Source of the DNA: Saprospiraceae bacterium
GTDB lineage: Bacteria; Bacteroidota; Bacteroidia; Chitinophagales; Saprospiraceae
Length of the DNA: 8,618 nt
Direction of reading: 5' to 3'
NCBI GenBank assembly: GCA_007134625.1
Contig: SLKL01000359.1
Coordinates: 1 to 8,618, forward strand
Positions within the stretch are counted from its first letter, which is position 1; each line of letters opens with the position of its first letter. Position numbers and translations under genes: made by a program. Of the stretch, positions 5,429 through 8,618 are shown piece after piece. The notes beneath the pieces are model-generated. The model had not been told where the DNA came from. It made no database searches and saw only the letters and a program-made list of their open reading frames with translations.

Positions 5429-7615
5429 TTATTTTACCACATTCACCTTCCGTACAGCCATACCCTGATCAGACACTATTTGTAAGAGATACAGGCCTGA
5501 AGGCACATCGTTTAAATCTATACTATTTGACTGCGGAGCGGTGTATTCCCTTAATAATCTACCCTCCATATCAATGAGTTTTATCGACCTGATTTGTTCC
5601 ATTGGTATTTCAGTTTGGATATTGAGTTGATCATAAGCCGGATTGGGATAAACCGTGATATCTGAATCTGTCCACTCCAGTTCGGGACTTGAGCTTAAAG
5701 TCTTGGCAGCAATAACAGCAGCCAGTGCATTTGCTTTTCCATGTCCCCAACGAAGGTCACCATCAGGGCCAATTTCTCCCGTATGTTGATCTAATCTCGC
5801 AGTTTGAATTAAAATCTCCCTTGCTTCCACTGCTGATAATTCAGGATGGGCCTCTAACATTAATGCAACGATTCCTGCTACCATTGGTCCGGACATTGAG
5901 GTGCCGGAAAAAGCTCTAAAACCATAAGTGCGACCTTCATGATCAACTGAAGCCAAAAAACCTGATTGAGTGGGATCAAAATAATTCACCGAAGAAACTA
6001 CCGAATGTCCGGTTGATGTAATATCTGGTTTCAACCTACCATCCACCGTAGGTCCGGAACTTGAAAATGATGAAAGAGTTCCACCGGATTCCTGTCCAAA
6101 CACATTGGTAGTAGTTCTCAGATAAGAACCAACAGTAATGACATTTTTACCTACACCACCGGGCTCACCTACTGCATATAAATTATCTCCGGCAAGTGCT
6201 CCGGGATAATTGTCTAAAAATGGTTGTCCCCAATTGGTATATCGCGGATAAAGCCTAACGCAATTCCACATATGCACATGGCTGTCCTCCGAACTAACCA
6301 TTAATACTACCCTAAAAGGTGAGGTATTCCGAATTTCAAAGCGGATAGAGGGTTTATCATTTAAAAAATGTCCATAAATATTCTCTGCAATAAGGTGGAC
6401 CTCACCTCCCTGAACTTCGTGAAGTTCATCAATACTGTGATCGTCATCTGAATAATAAAATGGAATTTCCAGCAAGGGTTCATTGGAATCATCAACAAGC
6501 ATAAGACCAGCGCCGAAGGAACTGAATTCTGAACCCCACATGGATACAGTTTGACCAAACTGATCTGCTACATTCCCAAAACCGACAACCGTGTAAATCG
6601 TATCACCGGGCTGTTCATTAAAATCAACATCAAGATGGAACGCCCCGGTTCCATTATTACCTGCAGACCCTACAAAAATACGCCCCGGTCCGTGGAGCAT
6701 ATCAATCCCGTAGTTTTTCAGAGAACTACCATCATGAGGTCCGAGGTGACTGCCAAAACTCATATTCACCACAAAGGGTTTATTTACTGACTCCGCGTAG
6801 CTGGCAACATAATTGAATGCATCAACCAATGAGGGACCATCTCTTCTGAGAGAAATAAAAATCAGTTCTGATTCCGGGGCAGCTCCAATATGCGGAGTTC
6901 CACCTCCACTTCCACCGGCTATTCCTCCTACATGAGTTCCGTGAGAGCCGGGACCAAATACATACAAAGTATCTTGCTGAGCTTCAAGTAAGGCCTCCTG
7001 ACCTACATACTCCGTTCCAAAAGAAAAACCATCAGGTGCAGGACCAGACAATTTATTCTGATCCCACGCCCTTGAAATCCTCAAATCAGTTAAAGTGGTA
7101 TCATAAAAGTTTGGATGGGTGTAGTCAAACCCCCAATCAATTATCGCAATAATTACTCCCTTACCCCTGTAAGCTTGTGAAAGACCCAATCCCCGGTTTA
7201 CACTATCAGTTCTTGAGTCTATGGTCGATAACCTGAGATTGGGGTCAACAGGCTCAGCAATTTCAATATATTTTAATCCCTCTAATTCTAAAAAATTGTC
7301 TAAAACCGAAACAGGCACTCTGAAAGTCCACAGGTCATTAATGCGTGTATCGTTCTTAATACCCAATCTGTTTAATGTAGTTCTGTCAATTCGTTCAACA
7401 TCCACCAAGGCAAGCACCCCTACATAGTGATCATTACCCTTGGCTACCAGATCGAACTCCAACTTGAATTCAGGTGTAAGAGCATCACCCGACCTTTTAA
7501 TGTCTTCAAATTGCGAAAAAAACTTCTTGGCACCAATATTCATATGGGGCTGTGCCACCATCCCTCCGAAAGTCACGAAAAATGCCGCAACAACTAATAA
7601 TAACCTGTTAATCAT
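5429..7615 (-). CDS. Secreted S8 (subtilisin-like) serine protease with T9SS type A sorting domain
   Basis: The 728-residue product starts with a signal peptide (about 1-21, ending near VAQP). An N-terminal region at about 27-135 looks like a propeptide. The S8 catalytic domain follows. Asp160 lies in IIDWGFDYTHP, His225 in GSHGTHVGG, the oxyanion Asn320 in SAGNNG, and the nucleophile Ser573 in FSGTSMSGPMVAG. All catalytic residues are present, so an active endopeptidase is expected. About 250 residues separate Asn320 from Ser573, far more than in plain subtilisins, so a domain of roughly 180 residues (about 325-500, beta-rich by eye) is inserted. The last 75 residues, from ITVYPNPAYDQLNI to the terminal VNVVK, form a T9SS type A sorting domain. 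It should direct the protease across the outer membrane to the surface or medium. It is the likely first gene of a unit with two DUF6263-like genes. A TAAGTTTG -7 element precedes the ATG at 7615-7613. The natural substrate is unknown. Confidence 0.93.
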   Translation of the reverse strand: MINRLLLVVAAFFVTFGGMVAQPHMNIGAKKFFSQFEDIKRSGDALTPEFKLEFDLVAKGNDHYVGVLALVDVERIDRTTLNRLGIKNDTRINDLWTFRVPVSVLDNFLELEGLKYIEIAEPVDPNLRLSTIDSRTDSVNRGLGLSQAYRGKGVIIAIIDWGFDYTHPNFYDTTLTDLRISRAWDQNKLSGPAPDGFSFGTEYVGQEALLEAQQDTLYVFGPGSHGTHVGGIAGGSGGGTPHIGAAPESELIFISLRRDGPSLVDAFNYVASYAESVNKPFVVNMSFGSHLGPHDGSSLKNYGIDMLHGPGRIFVGSAGNNGTGAFHLDVDFNEQPGDTIYTVVGFGNVADQFGQTVSMWGSEFSSFGAGLMLVDDSNEPLLEIPFYYSDDDHSIDELHEVQGGEVHLIAENIYGHFLNDKPSIRFEIRNTSPFRVVLMVSSEDSHVHMWNCVRLYPRYTNWGQPFLDNYPGALAGDNLYAVGEPGGVGKNVITVGSYLRTTTNVFGQESGGTLSSFSSSGPTVDGRLKPDITSTGHSVVSSVNYFDPTQSGFLASVDHEGRTYGFRAFSGTSMSGPMVAGIVALMLEAHPELSAVEAREILIQTARLDQHTGEIGPDGDLRWGHGKANALAAVIAAKTLSSSPELEWTDSDITVYPNPAYDQLNIQTEIPMEQIRSIKLIDMEGRLLREYTAPQSNSIDLNDVPSGLYLLQIVSDQGMAVRKVNVVK

Positions 7616-7638
7616 ATTTCATAAAATTTTTAAGGCAA

Positions 7639-7646
7639 CAAACTTA
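7639..7646 (-). promoter_or_regulatory. Putative -7 promoter element of the protease unit
   Basis: On the minus strand TAAGTTTG (7646-7639) matches TAnnTTTG and lies 23 bases before the protease ATG at 7615. No TTG is found at the -33 distance, so only half of a promoter is supported. No similar motif is seen before either DUF6263-like gene, which is consistent with transcription of all three genes from here. Confidence 0.4.
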
Positions 7647-7702
7647 TCAAAAATATTTGAGATTTTCATAGATTTAAAAGTTTTTACATAAAAATGCTTT
7701 TC

Positions 7703-7792
7703 GGCTATTGGCTTCTGGTCTCTGGCTTCTAGTTTCTGGCTTCTGGTTTCTGGCTTCTGGTTTCTGGCTTCTGGTCTCTGCTTCTAGCTTCT
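7703..7792. repeat. Heptamer tandem array, 13 units
   Basis: Thirteen units in perfect 7-bp register cover 7703-7792, except one unit of six bases at 7780-7785. The dominant unit is GGCTTCT, which alternates with GGTTTCT, GGTCTCT or AGTTTCT and so gives a 14-bp higher-order period between 7710 and 7779. The first unit (GGCTATT) and last units (GCTTCT, AGCTTCT) are more diverged, as at the edges of a minisatellite. Every unit is pyrimidine-rich on the plus strand. It lies about 90 bp upstream of the protease start codon, on the far side of its putative promoter. Unit count in such arrays often varies between strains. Confidence 0.85.
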
Positions 7793-7929
7793 GTCCAACT
7801 TTAAAAACTACTTGGACTGAGTGACTATTAATGGGCCTGATATAGGGAGGTTTTTGGCTTAGCATAAGAGGATCTTGATCATCCATCAACTTTGTATCAT
7901 GTAATTGAGACCTACAAGGTGCTACAAAC

Positions 7930-7961
7930 CTTATTTTGTCTCGACATTGAGACGAAATAGG
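7930..7961. repeat. Stem-loop with 13-base-pair stem
   Basis: Positions 7930-7942 pair with 7949-7961 around the six-base loop GACATT. The inner arms ATTTTGTCTC and GAGACGAAAT pair fully with one G-U wobble, and three more outer pairs (one wobble) extend the stem. No U-run follows on either strand, so it is not an obvious intrinsic terminator, although it could act on transcripts coming from the T9SS gene at 8229-8618. Confidence 0.5.
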
Positions 7962-8001
7962 TCTTTCGTAGAGGGTCTGGGGTAAAGTAAATCATATTTC
8001 T

Positions 8002-8087
8002 ATTCACCACCCTCTGTGTGAACAAGTAAGCTGAATAATCTTATCTCGATTCACCACCTTTAGTGGGAACAAGCATGCTCAATAACC
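8002..8087. repeat. Two direct repeats of 39 bp, 47 bp apart, each with the same hairpin
   Basis: Copy 1 (8002-8040) and copy 2 (8049-8087) agree at 31 of 39 positions, counted by eye. Both begin ATTCACCACC and share GTGnGAACAAG and AATAA. In each copy TTCACCAC pairs with the following GTGTGAA or GTGGGAA around a five-base loop, with one bulged base. A T-to-G change in the 3' arm of copy 2 is accommodated by shifting which base is bulged. The folding suggests an RNA or protein-binding element rather than chance duplication, but the function is unknown. Confidence 0.6.
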
Positions 8088-8115
8088 TCCAAGGTACTTG
8101 AAGACCTTGTAGGTT
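8084..8115. repeat. ACCTnCAAGGT stem-loop with a distant third copy at 7910-7920
   Basis: ACCTCCAAGGT (8085-8095) and ACCTTGTAGGT (8104-8114) form a stem with one mismatch around an eight-base loop, and one further A-T pair closes it. The exact reverse complement of the right arm, ACCTACAAGGT, also occurs at 7910-7920. That copy could compete for pairing, or it could mark the other end of a 205-bp element (7910-8114). The arms are themselves near-palindromic. No U-run follows on either strand. Confidence 0.5.
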
Positions 8116-8170
8116 CCCCTCCCCGGTTAGAAATACTTTATTCCATTTATAATTCAGCAATCAAAAAAAA

Positions 8171-8227
8171 ATCTGAAATCCTAAATCAAAAAATTTTCAA
8201 TTCTAAATTCTCAATTATCCATTATCC
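8171..8227. repeat. AT-rich 7-bp-periodic tract (eight units)
   Basis: Three 7-mers starting ATC (8171-8191), a one-base slip, and then five 7-mers (8193-8227) lie in register. The last two are identical ATTATCC copies (8214-8220 and 8221-8227), and the two before them are ATTCTAA and ATTCTCA. The tract abuts the stop codon of the T9SS cargo gene. The sequence differs from the other heptad tracts in the window while the period is the same. Confidence 0.55.
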
Positions 8228-8228
8228 A

Positions 8229-8618
8229 TTAAAAAACAACAAGCCTTTCCACCCCAACTCCCCCACTCCTATCTCGCACTCTCACCACATACACCCCGGC
8301 ACTCAACCCACTCAAATCCAGATAATACTCCGGCAAATCGGGCTGCATACGACTACTATACACCTCCCTGCCCGACATATCGTACAGAGCAATCTCCACA
8401 GGCTCGATATCACTCCAGCCTACTTTAGCGTATTCTCTCGCCGGATTGGGATAGAGATAGATGCCCGGCTCCGCCTCATCGGGGATGAACCAGGTGGTAG
8501 CAGTAGCCAAATTACTATCGCAGACAGGATACTCTGTGTCGAGATTGTAATTGGGATGATAGGGAAGACCAATGCCATGATTTCCCGGCAAAACAAAACT
8601 GTGTTGTCTAAAATCACA
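8229..8618 (-). CDS. T9SS type A sorting domain protein, C-terminal 129 residues only
   Basis: The frame is open to the window edge without a stop, so the N-terminal part is outside the window. The internal TTG and ATG codons near the edge need not be starts. The visible N-terminal part reads CDFRQHSFVLPGNHGIGLPY, a motif I recognise from the end of large surface repeat proteins of Bacteroidota that carry a LPG-x(n)-GLPnfPN signature. A short linker follows, then a T9SS type A sorting domain. It runs from YLYPNPAREYAKVGW through EIALYDMSGREVY, DLSGLSAGVYVVRV and the terminal VERLVVF. The protein is therefore expected to be exported by the T9SS and attached at the surface or released. Base composition is distinct: hand counts of two 60-base lines give 50-52% G+C, against about 38-43% in lines of the protease gene. 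It ends 613 bp upstream of the protease on the same strand. The catalytic or binding part cannot be judged. Confidence 0.88.
   Translation of the reverse strand, partial: CDFRQHSFVLPGNHGIGLPYHPNYNLDTEYPVCDSNLATATTWFIPDEAEPGIYLYPNPAREYAKVGWSDIEPVEIALYDMSGREVYSSRMQPDLPEYYLDLSGLSAGVYVVRVRDRSGGVGVERLVVF

Larger units (their letters stand above)
7616..8228. other. 613-bp non-coding, repeat-rich region between two T9SS cargo genes
   Basis: No credible gene lies here on either strand. From left to right it holds the protease promoter motif (7639-7646), a heptamer tandem array (7703-7792), a unique stretch (7793-7909), an ACCTACAAGGT word (7910-7920) and a 13-bp stem-loop (7930-7961). These are followed by a pair of 39-bp direct repeats (8002-8087), an ACCTnCAAGGT stem-loop (8084-8115) and a second heptad tract (8171-8227). 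The flanking genes point the same way (minus), so the region is both the 3' flank of one T9SS cargo gene and the 5' flank of another. Confidence 0.65.

Noticed and set aside
6361..6790. Small open frames on both strands within the protease gene
   Set aside because: They are out-of-frame or antisense shadows of the intact S8 domain, with no start signals or conserved features.
7703..7792. CRISPR array
   Set aside because: The units are only 7 bp and directly adjacent, with no spacers, and no cas gene is present.
7674..7889. Open reading frame of 71 codons on the minus strand across the heptamer array
   Set aside because: Its repetitive QKPEAR-type sequence is just translation of the 7-bp units, and it has no conserved domain or promoter. 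The one six-base unit would shift the frame. It is better read as non-coding repeat.
8002..8087. Short CRISPR remnant (two repeats of similar length)
   Set aside because: The gap between copies is only 8 bp, too short for a spacer, and the copies differ at 8 of 39 positions.

Overview
The window reads as chromosomal DNA from a Bacteroidota bacterium. Three signs support this. Two encoded proteins end in type IX secretion system (T9SS) type A sorting domains. The divergent ftsX and YebC-family genes and the DUF3098 gene have the arrangement or sequence type of that phylum. Start codons lack Shine-Dalgarno sequences, while several genes carry a TAnnTTTG-type -7 element upstream. No tRNA, rRNA, transposase, integrase or CRISPR array was seen. 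The genus cannot be named from this sequence.

Layout. Positions 1-1082 (minus strand) hold the cell-envelope genes ftsX and, downstream of it, the start of a DUF3098 small membrane protein cut by the window edge. A 208-bp divergent spacer follows, then yebC on the plus strand (1291-2001). A short convergent spacer with a 7-bp-periodic tract and a stem-loop leads to a minus-strand membrane hydroxylase of the sterol desaturase / fatty acid hydroxylase superfamily (2152-3039, GTG start). A 410-bp AT-rich spacer carries an inverted-repeat element whose two arms are each 7-bp periodic.

Positions 3450-7615 (minus strand) look like one transcription unit. It starts with a secreted subtilisin-like serine protease with a T9SS C-terminal domain (5429-7615). 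Two tandem paralogues of the DUF6263 type follow. The first has lost the lipobox cysteine (4461-5378); the second is a canonical lipoprotein (3450-4364). Upstream of the protease is a 613-bp non-coding region packed with repeats: a 13-unit heptamer array, a long stem-loop, a 39-bp direct repeat whose copies fold into the same hairpin, an ACCTnCAAGGT stem-loop, and a second heptad tract. The window ends in the C-terminal 129 residues of another T9SS cargo protein (8229-8618), whose base composition is clearly more GC-rich than its neighbours.

How it fits together. The left part is housekeeping: division and envelope (FtsX, DUF3098), translation or transcription support (YebC), and lipid modification. 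The right part is export: T9SS cargo plus probable envelope lipoproteins. The protease and DUF6263 pair may work together at the cell surface, but that rests only on gene order. The strongest unexplained signal is that five non-coding tracts, in four spacers or spacer positions and with unrelated sequences, all share a 7-bp period.
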